Below the pieces are notes generated by a model that saw only the letters and a program-made list of their open reading frames with translations, searched no databases and was not told where the DNA came from. 64,000 bases of DNA from Amnibacterium sp. CER49 (GTDB lineage Bacteria > Actinomycetota > Actinomycetes > Actinomycetales > Microbacteriaceae): NCBI RefSeq assembly GCF_029846255.1, contig NZ_JARVWQ010000001.1, forward strand, positions 1,488,001-1,552,000, given 5' to 3'. This document shows positions 19,430 through 27,121 of the stretch, piece by piece. A program made the translations under genes and the position numbers. Each line of letters opens with the position of its first letter. The first letter of the stretch is position 1.

Positions 19430-20284
19430 GTGAGCGAGGAGACCGTCGTCGCCGAGCGCGACGAGCCCGCGGCCGTCGTCGCCGGAGCGGCCAGAGCGGC
19501 GCGGAAGGCCCACCGCAGCGCGCCGTGGCACATCGCCGCCCGCGTCGGCTTCGCCGTGAGCGGCCTCGTGCAGCTGATGATCGGGGTGATCGCGCTCCAG
19601 GTCGCCTACGGTGCCCACGAGGGCCAGGCCGATCAGTCGGGCGCGCTCGAGGACATCGCCCGCGCCCCCGGCGGACCGCTGCTGCTCGGCATCTGCATCG
19701 TCGGCTTCGCCGCGCTCGGGCTGTGGCTCGCGCTGTCCGCGGCGCTGCGTCGCCCGACCGCCGGCGGGCGCGCCCGCAGCCTGCGCCTCGGGGACGGCTT
19801 CAAGGCGCTCGTCTACCTCGGGCTCGCCGGCACGGCGCTCACGGTCCTCGTCCGTGGCACCGACGACTCCGCTGCGAGCACCCACGACCTGAGCGCCGCG
19901 CTGCTGCGGATGCCCGGCGGTCAGGCGCTGCTCGCGGTCGTCGGCTTCGGCGTCATCGCGGTCGCCGGCTACCTCGTGCAGAAAGGGGTGCGCCGCGGCT
20001 TCCGCGACGACATCGACCTGCCCGACGACCTGCCGGAGCGGCCGGTGATCGCGCTCGGGGTGCTCGGGTACGTCGCGCGCGGCGTCGCGCTGGGCACCGT
20101 CGGCGCGCTCGTCGTCGCGGCCGCGCTCACGGCCGACCCGGCGCGCGCGAACGGCCTCGACGCCGCGCTGCGATCCGCCGCCGAGCTGCCCTCCGGCCGA
20201 CTCGTGCTCACGCTGATCGCCGCCGGCTGGCTCGCCTCGGGCGTCTACGGGTTCGTGCGGGCGGCGCGCGCCCGGATGCGGTGA
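19430..20284 (+). CDS. DUF1206 membrane protein
   Basis: A 284-residue protein with six membrane helices arranged as three repeats of a two-helix DUF1206 unit (about residues 35-100, 120-185 and 205-275), each opening with an aromatic-Gly-x-x-[AV]-[RS]-G segment ('ARVGFAVSGLVQLMIGVIAL', 'FKALVYLGLAGTALTVL', 'GYVARGVALGTVGALV'). GTG at 19430 follows GGAGGCGGAG. An Ala-rich N-terminal 30 residues are cytoplasmic or disordered. Function of the family is unknown. Confidence 0.85.
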   Translation: MSEETVVAERDEPAAVVAGAARAARKAHRSAPWHIAARVGFAVSGLVQLMIGVIALQVAYGAHEGQADQSGALEDIARAPGGPLLLGICIVGFAALGLWLALSAALRRPTAGGRARSLRLGDGFKALVYLGLAGTALTVLVRGTDDSAASTHDLSAALLRMPGGQALLAVVGFGVIAVAGYLVQKGVRRGFRDDIDLPDDLPERPVIALGVLGYVARGVALGTVGALVVAAALTADPARANGLDAALRSAAELPSGRLVLTLIAAGWLASGVYGFVRAARARMR

Positions 20285-20312
20285 TCGCTGCGGCCCGAGC
20301 AGCCGCCGCGGG

Positions 20313-20510
20313 CTAGAACCCGCCGAAGAAGCCGGCGTTGACGGTGTTCGAGGTGAAGCCCTTGGCCATCAGGTCGCCCGCGACGTCCTCGTCGTCGTGC
20401 TGCGGCTCGACGTCGAAGTCGACGACCCCGTTGGTCTGGTCGAACGGCTTGTCCTCCGTGAGGTGCACCCACGGCTTGTCCGCGAGCGATGACCGGTGCT
20501 TCCTGCGCAC
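20313..20510 (-). CDS. Small conserved-looking hypothetical protein (65 aa)
   Basis: A 65-residue protein starting with GTG (VRRKHRSSLADKPW...) behind a textbook AGGAGG with 6-nt spacing. It is polar with an acidic middle (EPQHDDEDV) and a Gly/Phe-rich end (NAGFFGGF). No recognised domain. It lies downstream of the RibD-like gene on the same strand with 49 bp between, and could be the last gene of that operon or independent. Confidence 0.55.
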   Translation of the reverse strand: MRRKHRSSLADKPWVHLTEDKPFDQTNGVVDFDVEPQHDDEDVAGDLMAKGFTSNTVNAGFFGGF

Positions 20511-20559
20511 GCCGTGCCTCCTGGTGCGACCGGCGGTCGTGCCGCGGCCGAGATGCCGA

Positions 20560-21327
20560 TCATGCTCCCGGGTGCGGGGGAGCGCCAGCGGTGGCCGCGA
20601 GCGGCGCGACGGCCGCCCCGCCCGGCGCGGTCGACGCCGCTCGCGTGCAGCGGGCCGACAGGGCGTAGCGGAGCAGCGCGACGTCCCCGATCGCACCGGC
20701 GTCGAGCAGCACCGCGCGGCTCGACGGGGCCCATCGGAAGCGGCCGTCGCCGACGAAGCGCGGGGCGCGGGAGTCCCCGACGAGCACCGGGGCGACCGAC
20801 AGCTGCAGCTCGTCCGCGAGCCCGTCGGCGAGGAACTGCGTCAGGACCGCTCCGCCGCCCTCCACGAGTAGCCGGCCGACGCCGCGGGTCGCGAGGTCGC
20901 GGACGACGCGGTCCATCGACGGGCGCGGACCCGCATCGACGACGGTCGCGAGCGGCCCGAGCCGCCGGCCGAGTCGGCCCGCCGCGGCGTGGGCGCAGTA
21001 GACGACGCGGGCCGCGTCGCCCGCGGTGAAGAAGCGGGCACCCGGGTCGAGGGCTCCCGTGCCGGTCACCGTCACCCTGATCGGGGAGGGCTGGCGCCCC
21101 GCGGCGACCCGTGCGGCACGGAGGGCGGATGCGCGCACGAGCAGCCGCGGGTCGTCGCGCCGCACGGTCGTGGCGCCGACGAGGATCGCATCGCACCCGG
21201 CGCGCAGCGCGTCGACCCGAGCGAAGTCGAGATCGTTCGAGAGCCGAAGGCGCACGTCGGTGGCGTCGTCGAGGTACCCGTCGAGCGAGATGCAGCAGCT
21301 GAGCACGGTGTACGGGCGCTCGGTCAT
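20560..21327 (-). CDS. RibD C-terminal-domain (DHFR-fold) reductase
   Basis: A 255-residue NADPH-dependent reductase of the RibD C-terminal family. Motifs: 'SCCISLDGYLDDATDVRLR', 'LRAGCDAILVGATTVRRDDP' and 'RLLVEGGGAVLTQFLADGLADEL', the NADPH- and substrate-binding loops that in RibD reduce a ribosylamino-pyrimidine to ribitylamino. The deaminase half is absent. The last 30 residues are low-complexity Ala/Pro. Its ATG overlaps the stop of the flippase-like gene (ATGA), placing it last in a five-gene operon with a glycosyltransferase, a PTPS-like protein and a dehydrogenase; a pterin- or pyrimidine-type substrate is therefore likely. Confidence 0.82.
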   Translation of the reverse strand: MTERPYTVLSCCISLDGYLDDATDVRLRLSNDLDFARVDALRAGCDAILVGATTVRRDDPRLLVRASALRAARVAAGRQPSPIRVTVTGTGALDPGARFFTAGDAARVVYCAHAAAGRLGRRLGPLATVVDAGPRPSMDRVVRDLATRGVGRLLVEGGGAVLTQFLADGLADELQLSVAPVLVGDSRAPRFVGDGRFRWAPSSRAVLLDAGAIGDVALLRYALSARCTRAASTAPGGAAVAPLAATAGAPPHPGA

Positions 21328-22259
21328 CGGGCCGCTCCGCTCCGGGCGCGCCGCACCGGGAGCCGCCTCGCTGCGGGGGTCAGCAGCGGGACGATCCCCG
21401 GGAGGACCGCGATCAGGGCGAGCGCCCCGTAGGCGACGCCGGCGCTGACACCCGCCGCCGTGCCCAACCCCGCCGCGGCGAAGACGACCGCGGCGGCACC
21501 TTCCCGTGCACCGAGGCCGCCGAACCCGATCGGTACGGCCATCGCCACCTGCACGGCGACAGCGAGCGGCAGGAGCCGACCCGGATCGGGAGGGGCCCCC
21601 GTCGCGACCGCCGCGAGCACGAGCACGCCCGCGTGCAGCAGCGCCACCGCCACGGACAGGACGATCACGAGCGCGAGCACGACGGGCCGCCGTGCCAGCC
21701 GCCGCAGGTCGGTGCGCAGCAGCCGTGCCGGGCCGGCCGTGGGTGCGCGTCCGCCACACGCGGCGAGCGCCGCCGCCACGAGCGCTGCGACCGCGAGGAG
21801 CACGATCCAGCCGGGAAGGCGGACCGGGGGAGGGAGGGCCGGGAGCGCCGCGGCGAGCAGCACCAGCTGCACGGCCTGGCCGGCACCCCGATCCCAGGCG
21901 ACGACGCGCAGCCGGCGCAGACGCTCCCCGGCGGGGGCTCGGCGCAGCGCCCGCTCCACATCGCCCGTGACGCCGCCGGGCAGCACGGTGTTCAGCAGCT
22001 GCGACCGGTAGTACGCGGCGAACGCGGCGTCGAGGGGCAGGGGCGTCCCGAGGAGACGGCCGAGCGCCTGCCAGCGCAACGCGGACAGCAACGTCGTCAG
22101 CGCCGTCGCGGCGACGGCGGCGAGCACCACCGGCCCGGTGAGCCGTCGCAGGCCGTCGACGAACGGCGCGGCGCCGACGCGGACGAGGAGCAGGGCGAGC
22201 ACCGCGACCCCCGCGCCGCGGATCGCCCAGCGCAGCGCGGCTCGGCATCCCGCGCTCAC
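21324..22259 (-). CDS. LPG-synthase-TM-type membrane protein (lipid flippase-like)
   Basis: A 311-residue integral membrane protein of the lysylphosphatidylglycerol-synthase transmembrane family (UPF0104). About eight helices; family marks are 'ALRWQALGRLLG', 'AAYYRSQLLNTVLPGGVTGDVER' and the late 'PIGFGGLGAREGAAAVVFAA'. In MprF this fold flips lysyl-PG, and stand-alone members accompany glycosyltransferases in glycolipid export. GTG at 22259 overlaps the glycosyltransferase stop. It probably moves the product of the neighbouring enzymes across the membrane (inference). Confidence 0.8.
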   Translation of the reverse strand: MSAGCRAALRWAIRGAGVAVLALLLVRVGAAPFVDGLRRLTGPVVLAAVAATALTTLLSALRWQALGRLLGTPLPLDAAFAAYYRSQLLNTVLPGGVTGDVERALRRAPAGERLRRLRVVAWDRGAGQAVQLVLLAAALPALPPPVRLPGWIVLLAVAALVAAALAACGGRAPTAGPARLLRTDLRRLARRPVVLALVIVLSVAVALLHAGVLVLAAVATGAPPDPGRLLPLAVAVQVAMAVPIGFGGLGAREGAAAVVFAAAGLGTAAGVSAGVAYGALALIAVLPGIVPLLTPAARRLPVRRARSGAAR

Positions 22260-23251
22260 CGGATCGCCTTCTCCACCGCGGTCGCCGCGAGCGCATCGGC
22301 CACGGTCTCGGCGGTCGCCGCCCAGGTCCGCCGGCGCCCCGCGTGGTCGCGCGCCGCGGCGGTGAGGTGGTGCCGCAGGTCCGCACGGAGCAACCAGGCG
22401 CGCAGCGCCGCGGCGAGGCTCTCCGGATCCCCCGGCCGGACGAGGAGGGTCGCCGCAGGATCGACCGCTTCGCGGACCCCGCCCGTATCGGCGGCGATCA
22501 CGGGGACGCCGCATGCGAGCGCCTCCGCGAGCACCATGCCGTAGCTCTCCGACCGCGACGGCAGCACCAGCACGTCCGCCCCCGCGTACAGGCCGGTGAT
22601 CGGGTTGCCGGGCCGCGGTCCGGTGATCGCGACCCTGCCCGCGATGCCGGACGTGCCCGCGAGCGCCCTCAGCCGCTGCACGAACTCGGGCTCGCCCGGA
22701 CCGACGAGCTCGCAGCGCCACTCCTGCCGCCGGAGGCCGCCGAGCGCGACGAGCAGCACGTCCTGCCCCTTGTGCGGCTGCAGGGCGGCGACGCACCGGA
22801 TCCTCCTGCCGCTCGGCGAGGTGCTCACGAGCCGCGTCGGCCGCACCCCGGGCGGTGCGACCGCGACCGTCGTGCCGGGCGGCAGCAGCGCGCGCACCTG
22901 CGAGGCGGTCCACCGGCTCGACGTGACCACCGCCGGAGCGTGTCGCAGGCCCTCGAGCACGGTGCCGTCGCGCGGTGGCATGTGGAGCAGCGGCACGACG
23001 TGGTCGTGCGGCAGCGCCCCCTCCGCACCGGGCTGCTCGAGGAGCAGCCCGTCGAGGAGCACGGGCCGATCCGGGGCCGCAGCGATGAGCGCGGCCCGGA
23101 GCGCTCCCGGGCCGGGCGCGACCTCGATCAGGCGGCCGGACCATCCGGCGGCGCTCAGCGACGCGGCGAGCTCGACGTCGTACCGGTTCCCGCCGCTCGG
23201 CCGGCGGGGATCGTGCACCCCGGCGGGGACGAGGAAGGTGAACGCGCTCAT
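22256..23251 (-). CDS. Glycosyltransferase family 4
   Basis: A 331-residue GT-B glycosyltransferase. The C-terminal nucleotide-sugar domain shows 'CVAALQPHKGQDVLLVAL', 'GPRPGNPITGLYAGADVLVL' and the E-x7-E motif in 'SRSESYGMVLAEALACGVPV'. The N-terminal acceptor domain is short ('VHDPRRPSGGNRYDVELAAS'). Overlaps both neighbours by 4 nt, so it is tightly coupled within the operon. Donor and acceptor unknown; the neighbours suggest a pterin-like or polyol head group on lipid. Confidence 0.85.
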   Translation of the reverse strand: MSAFTFLVPAGVHDPRRPSGGNRYDVELAASLSAAGWSGRLIEVAPGPGALRAALIAAAPDRPVLLDGLLLEQPGAEGALPHDHVVPLLHMPPRDGTVLEGLRHAPAVVTSSRWTASQVRALLPPGTTVAVAPPGVRPTRLVSTSPSGRRIRCVAALQPHKGQDVLLVALGGLRRQEWRCELVGPGEPEFVQRLRALAGTSGIAGRVAITGPRPGNPITGLYAGADVLVLPSRSESYGMVLAEALACGVPVIAADTGGVREAVDPAATLLVRPGDPESLAAALRAWLLRADLRHHLTAAARDHAGRRRTWAATAETVADALAATAVEKAIR

Positions 23252-23646
23252 CGGTCGCGCTCGTAGGTGGCCGAGGCGACGGGGGACTCGGCCAGCGTGA
23301 CGGCGATCGCCTCGATCGCGCTCCCGTCGTCGCCGAGCGCACCGTCCGCGATGCGCTCGTGCAGGCGGTCCGCGACGACCCGGGCGAGCACCTCGGTCGT
23401 CGTGTTCACGCCCGCGAGCGCGGGATCGTCGTCGAGGTTGCGGCGGTCGAGCGGGTCGAGCACCGCCCGCAGCAGCGCGGCCGCCGCGGCGAGGTCGGCG
23501 ACCGTGCCGTCCGGGCCGAGGGAGCGGCGGCGCAGCGTCGCGTCGACGACGTACGTGGCGCCGTGCAGGCGCTGGGCGGGACCGAAGGCATCGCCGGTGA
23601 GGCTGTGCGCGACCAGCACGTGGTCGCGGACCGTGATGCTGAACAT
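23248..23646 (-). CDS. Degenerate 6-pyruvoyl-tetrahydropterin synthase/QueD-like protein
   Basis: A 132-residue T-fold protein of the PTPS/QueD family: it keeps AHSL (His14, first zinc ligand), RLHGATY (His28), LDRRNLDDD at the place of LDHxxLN, NTTTEVLA at the place of pTxEn, and a late 'LAESPVASATY' where the substrate-anchoring Glu occurs. The catalytic Cys position (about residue 24) is Ala, the third zinc His (residue 30) is Ala, and the catalytic-triad His is Arg. It is therefore unlikely to do canonical PTPS or QueD chemistry, but may bind a pterin-like ligand or catalyse a new reaction. Overlaps the GT4 start by 4 nt. Confidence 0.75.
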   Translation of the reverse strand: MFSITVRDHVLVAHSLTGDAFGPAQRLHGATYVVDATLRRRSLGPDGTVADLAAAAALLRAVLDPLDRRNLDDDPALAGVNTTTEVLARVVADRLHERIADGALGDDGSAIEAIAVTLAESPVASATYERDR

Positions 23647-23650
23647 GGCG

Positions 23651-24631
23651 TCATCCGCCTCCGTACTCGATCAGCTGGCAGAGGCCGTCGCTCCTGCCGC
23701 GGGCCATCTCGGCGAGGAGCGCCGGGAGCTCGTCGAACGGCCGCGCGGGGGCGAGCAGCGCGTCGAAGGCCGGGTCGCGCAGCAGCTCGAGCGCGAGGGC
23801 GAGCCGGTCGTGCGGCGTGCGGACGCCCCGTCGCGCGGGCGCCACGAGGCCCACCTGGCTCGACGCGATCGTGAGGCGTCGAGCGTGGAAGTCGCCCCCG
23901 AGGTGGACCGCGACCACGACGTCGCCGTACCAGCTGAGCTCGGCGACCGTCCCCTCGGTGCGCACCAGGGTGAGCGCGAGATCGAGCCCGGCGCCCGTCC
24001 CGCTCGCGTGGTACACCACGTCCTGCTCGCCCTCCGCGTCGTCGGGACCGCCGAAGCGAGCGCCCAGTGCCGCCGCCGTCCCGGCGCGGGCGGGGTCGAT
24101 GTCGACGACCGTCACCGCGGTCGCGGGCTGCCGCACGGCCAGTCGCGCGACGCACGAGCCGATCAGGCCGCCACCCACGACGGTGATCCGGTCGCCGATC
24201 AGCGGCGGCACGTCCCAGAGCGCGTTCAGGGCGGTCTCGACGACGCCGGCGAGCACCGCGCGCCGCGGCGGGACCTCCGCCGGCACGGGGACGACCGCCG
24301 CGACGGGGAGGACGCTCGCGGTCTGGTGCGGTGCGAGGGCGAACACGGTGCGACCGAGGAGGGGGGCCGGCCCCTGCTCGACGATCCCCACGTTGAGGTA
24401 GCCGTACTTCACGGGTCCAGGCAGCTCGCCCTCCTGGAACGGCGCGCGCATCCGGGCCCGCTCCGAGGGCGGCACCCGTCCGCCGTGCACGAGCAGCTCG
24501 GTCCCGCGGCTGACGCCCGACCACCGCGTGCGGACGAGGACCTCGCCCGGGCCCGGATCCCGCGCCGGTTCCGAACGGATCTCGCCGATGCCCGGCTCGC
24601 GGATCCAGAACCCGCGTTCGCCGCCTGCCAT
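23651..24631 (-). CDS. Zinc-type (BchC-like) alcohol dehydrogenase-fold oxidoreductase
   Basis: A 326-residue medium-chain dehydrogenase. The Rossmann motif 'RITVVGGGLIGSCVARLAV' and 'TVVDIDPARAG' (acidic residue favouring NAD) are clear. The catalytic-site segment reads WSGVSRGTE, where classical alcohol dehydrogenases have the zinc Cys (CGxCxTD), as in the BchC subgroup. First gene of the operon, 4 bp before the PTPS-like gene; ATG at 24631. It probably oxidises or reduces a hydroxyalkyl side chain on the pathway intermediate (inference). Confidence 0.8.
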   Translation of the reverse strand: MAGGERGFWIREPGIGEIRSEPARDPGPGEVLVRTRWSGVSRGTELLVHGGRVPPSERARMRAPFQEGELPGPVKYGYLNVGIVEQGPAPLLGRTVFALAPHQTASVLPVAAVVPVPAEVPPRRAVLAGVVETALNALWDVPPLIGDRITVVGGGLIGSCVARLAVRQPATAVTVVDIDPARAGTAAALGARFGGPDDAEGEQDVVYHASGTGAGLDLALTLVRTEGTVAELSWYGDVVVAVHLGGDFHARRLTIASSQVGLVAPARRGVRTPHDRLALALELLRDPAFDALLAPARPFDELPALLAEMARGRSDGLCQLIEYGGG

Positions 24632-24709
24632 CTCCGCTCCGATCTCCGTCGACCGCCGGTGAACCGCACGGCACAGCCGCTCGTGGTCCCTCTTGAAGAA
24701 GGAGACGAG

Positions 24710-25432
24710 ATGCAGGGCTCTCCGGTTCGACACGGGATCGCGGCCGCGCTGCTCGCGCAGGCGTCGTCGCTCGCGCTGCTCCTCGGGACGGGCGGCGTCA
24801 GCCCCGCCGGAGCCGCCGCCGGCGCCGGCTACGCCGTGCTCTGCGCGGCCCTCATCGACCGCGGACTGCGGCGGAGCGGTGCCGTTCGCGTCGGCCCGGC
24901 GAACGCGGTGACCTGGGCGCGCTGCGTGCTCGTCGGCGCCGTCGTCGCGCTCGCCGTCGCTCCGCCGCCCGGCGCGGCGCTCCCGCTCGCCGCGCTCGCC
25001 GCCGTCGCGCTGCTGCTCGACGGGATCGACGGCCGGGTCGCCCGCGCCACGGGCACGGTCTCCGCCTTCGGCGCCCGCTTCGACATGGAGGTCGACGCCT
25101 CGCTCGTGCTCGCGCTGAGCGCCGCAGCCGCGCCGCGCGTCGGCACCTGCGTGCTGCTCGTCGGCGCGGCACGGTACCTCCTGCTCGTCGCGGCGCTGGT
25201 CGTGCCGCGACTGGCCGCCCCCACGCCGCCGCGACTCTGGCGCAAGGCCGTCGCCGCCGTGCAGGGGATCGTGCTCACGGCGGTGGCCTCCGGGCTGCTG
25301 CCACCGCCGCTCGCCGTCGGCGTGGCGGCTGCGGCAGCGCTCGCGCTCGCCTGGTCCTTCGGCACGCAGATCGCATCGCTGCTCGCGCCCGGGCCGACGC
25401 GGGCTCCCGTGGCCGCACCCGTCGATGCGTGA
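24710..25432 (+). CDS. CDP-alcohol phosphatidyltransferase
   Basis: A 240-residue membrane enzyme that transfers a phospho-alcohol or phosphatidyl group from a CDP donor. The full family signature is present: D104-x2-D107-G-x2-A-R, then Gly, D125 and D129 ('DGIDGRVARATGTVSAFGAR' followed by FDMEVD). About six membrane helices. GAAGAAGGAGA precedes the ATG at 24710. It diverges from the dehydrogenase gene with only 78 bp between starts, a shared regulatory region. The alcohol acceptor is not deducible. Confidence 0.87.
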   Translation: MQGSPVRHGIAAALLAQASSLALLLGTGGVSPAGAAAGAGYAVLCAALIDRGLRRSGAVRVGPANAVTWARCVLVGAVVALAVAPPPGAALPLAALAAVALLLDGIDGRVARATGTVSAFGARFDMEVDASLVLALSAAAAPRVGTCVLLVGAARYLLLVAALVVPRLAAPTPPRLWRKAVAAVQGIVLTAVASGLLPPPLAVGVAAAAALALAWSFGTQIASLLAPGPTRAPVAAPVDA

Positions 25433-27044
25433 CGCGCCTCGCCGCCCGAAGCGGTCGGCCCCGATCCTGCGTCGCGCGGGTCGCGTCGCCGCCGTGGGTG
25501 CGGTGACGGCCGCGCTCCTGGTCCCGGCGACGCTCGAGGAGCTGCGACCGGACGCGTTCCTCCGCCTGCCCGTCGAGGGGGTGGTGCTCGCCGCCCTGCT
25601 CACGGTGCTGCCGCGGCGGCTCGTGGCGCCCACGGCCGCCGGCGCCGGTGTGGTGCTCGCGCTGCTCACGCTCGTCAAGGCGGCGAACGCGGCCGTGGAG
25701 CCGAGCCTCGGCCGCCCTCTCGACCTCGTCTCGGACCTGCCCAGCCTCGGTTCGGGTGCCGGCGTGCTCGCCGATGCGCTCTCGGTGCCCGTCGAGGTGG
25801 TGCTCGCGGGCGCCGCGGTCGTCGCCGTGCTCGTGGTCGTCGCGCTCGTCGCGGCCGTGCGCGCGCTCGCCGCGGTCCTGCGGGAGCACCGCCCGAGCGC
25901 GCTGCGGGTGCTCGCCGCGCTCGCGGCCGCGTGGCTCGTGCTCGCCGCGGCCCGCACGCCGTTCGCGTCGGCCGGCACGACCGGGTTCGCCGCCGGCGTC
26001 GTCGGCCGCGCCGTCGCCTCCGCCTCCGCCGATCGCACCTTCTCGACCGCGCTGCGGAGCACGGATCCCGTGTCCTCCTCCTCCGGACTCGCGGCGGGTC
26101 CGCTGCGCGGCAAGGACGTCCTCGTCCTGTTCGTCGAGAGCTACGGCGAGGTGGCGGTGCACCGCTCCTCGATCGCCGGCGCGGTCGACGCCGCCCTCGC
26201 TGAGGACACCCGGCGCCTCGCCGCGGCGGGATGGTCGGCGCGCAGCGCGATGCTCACGTCGCCCACCTTCGGCGGCGTCAGCTGGCTCGCGCACGGGACC
26301 CTGCAGTCCGGCCTCTGGGTGCCGGACCAGCAGTCCTACGACCGGCTGCTCTCGAGCCGGCGCCTCACCCTCACGCGGGCCTTCGGCGAGGCCGGTTGGC
26401 GCACCGTCTCGGACGTGCCGTCGGACCGCGGAGCGTGGCCCGAGGGGCGGCGCTTCTACGGCTTCGATCGGATGCTCGACGCGACGAACGTCGGCTACCG
26501 CGGTCCGCGGTTCGGTTACGCGAGGATCCCGGACCAGTGGACGCTCGCGCACCTCGCCGCGACCGAGCTGGGCCCGGGGCACGCGCCGGTGATGGCGGAG
26601 GTCGACCTCGTGTCGTCCCACACCCCGTGGACCCCGCTGCCGCGCCTCGTCGACCCCGCGGCGCTCGGGGACGGCTCCGTGTTCGACCCGATGCCCGCGA
26701 AGGGCCTCGCGGCCGAGGTCGCGTGGCGGCGCCCCGAGACGGTGCGGGCCCTCTACGGCCGGTCGATCCGGTACTCCGTCGACGCGGTCACCCGCTTCGT
26801 CGCCGCAGCGCACGAGCGTGATCTGGTGGTGCTGATGGTCGGCGACCATCAGCCCGCCCGGATCGTGAGCGGTGACGGGGCGAGCCACGACGTGCCCGTC
26901 TCGCTGATCGCATCCGACCCGGCTGTCCTCAGCGCGGTGACCACCTGGCACTGGTCGGCAGGGCTGCGGCCGTCCGACACGAGGCCGGTCTGGCGGATGG
27001 ATGCGCTCCGGGACCGGTTCCTGGGCGCCTTCGACCGCGAGTAG
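25425..27044 (+). CDS. Membrane-anchored sulfatase/LTA-synthase-like phosphotransferase
   Basis: A 539-residue protein with about four N-terminal membrane helices (residues 18-185) and an extracytoplasmic sulfatase-fold domain. Metal and nucleophile motifs: 'LVLFVESYGE' (about 235, metal Glu), 'TSPTFGGVSWLAHGTLQSG' (about 279, nucleophile Thr/Ser region), 'VDLVSSHTPW' and MVGDHQP (about 472, metal Asp-His). Such enzymes transfer phosphoglycerol or phosphoethanolamine to lipids and glycans outside the cell. Overlaps the CDP-alcohol phosphatidyltransferase by 8 nt, so the two act together; the phosphatidyltransferase may make the donor or acceptor lipid. Confidence 0.82.
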   Translation: MRDAPRRPKRSAPILRRAGRVAAVGAVTAALLVPATLEELRPDAFLRLPVEGVVLAALLTVLPRRLVAPTAAGAGVVLALLTLVKAANAAVEPSLGRPLDLVSDLPSLGSGAGVLADALSVPVEVVLAGAAVVAVLVVVALVAAVRALAAVLREHRPSALRVLAALAAAWLVLAAARTPFASAGTTGFAAGVVGRAVASASADRTFSTALRSTDPVSSSSGLAAGPLRGKDVLVLFVESYGEVAVHRSSIAGAVDAALAEDTRRLAAAGWSARSAMLTSPTFGGVSWLAHGTLQSGLWVPDQQSYDRLLSSRRLTLTRAFGEAGWRTVSDVPSDRGAWPEGRRFYGFDRMLDATNVGYRGPRFGYARIPDQWTLAHLAATELGPGHAPVMAEVDLVSSHTPWTPLPRLVDPAALGDGSVFDPMPAKGLAAEVAWRRPETVRALYGRSIRYSVDAVTRFVAAAHERDLVVLMVGDHQPARIVSGDGASHDVPVSLIASDPAVLSAVTTWHWSAGLRPSDTRPVWRMDALRDRFLGAFDRE

Positions 27045-27078
27045 GCGCCGCTCGCATGCACCTGGCGATCCGCTCCCG

Positions 27079-27102
27079 TACAGTGGTAAGGAAAGCCTTA
27101 CC
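27079..27102 (+). promoter_or_regulatory. ZIP promoter with DtxR/MntR-like operator
   Basis: TACAGT (27079-27084) is a -10 candidate. Directly after it lies GGTAAGG-AAAG-CCTTACC (27085-27102), a perfect 7-bp-arm palindrome covering the expected transcription start. Its AGG...CCT core resembles operators of DtxR/IdeR/MntR iron- and manganese-responsive repressors, fitting a metal transporter downstream (inference from similarity). Confidence 0.6.
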
Positions 27103-27121
27103 TCAGAAGAAGGAGCAGCAC

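Noticed and set aside
19220-19885. Longer N-terminus for the PAP2 phosphatase
   Set aside because: The upstream part of the frame crosses the divergent DUF1206 gene and lacks hydrophobic or family sequence; GTG 19219 has a good ribosome-binding site.
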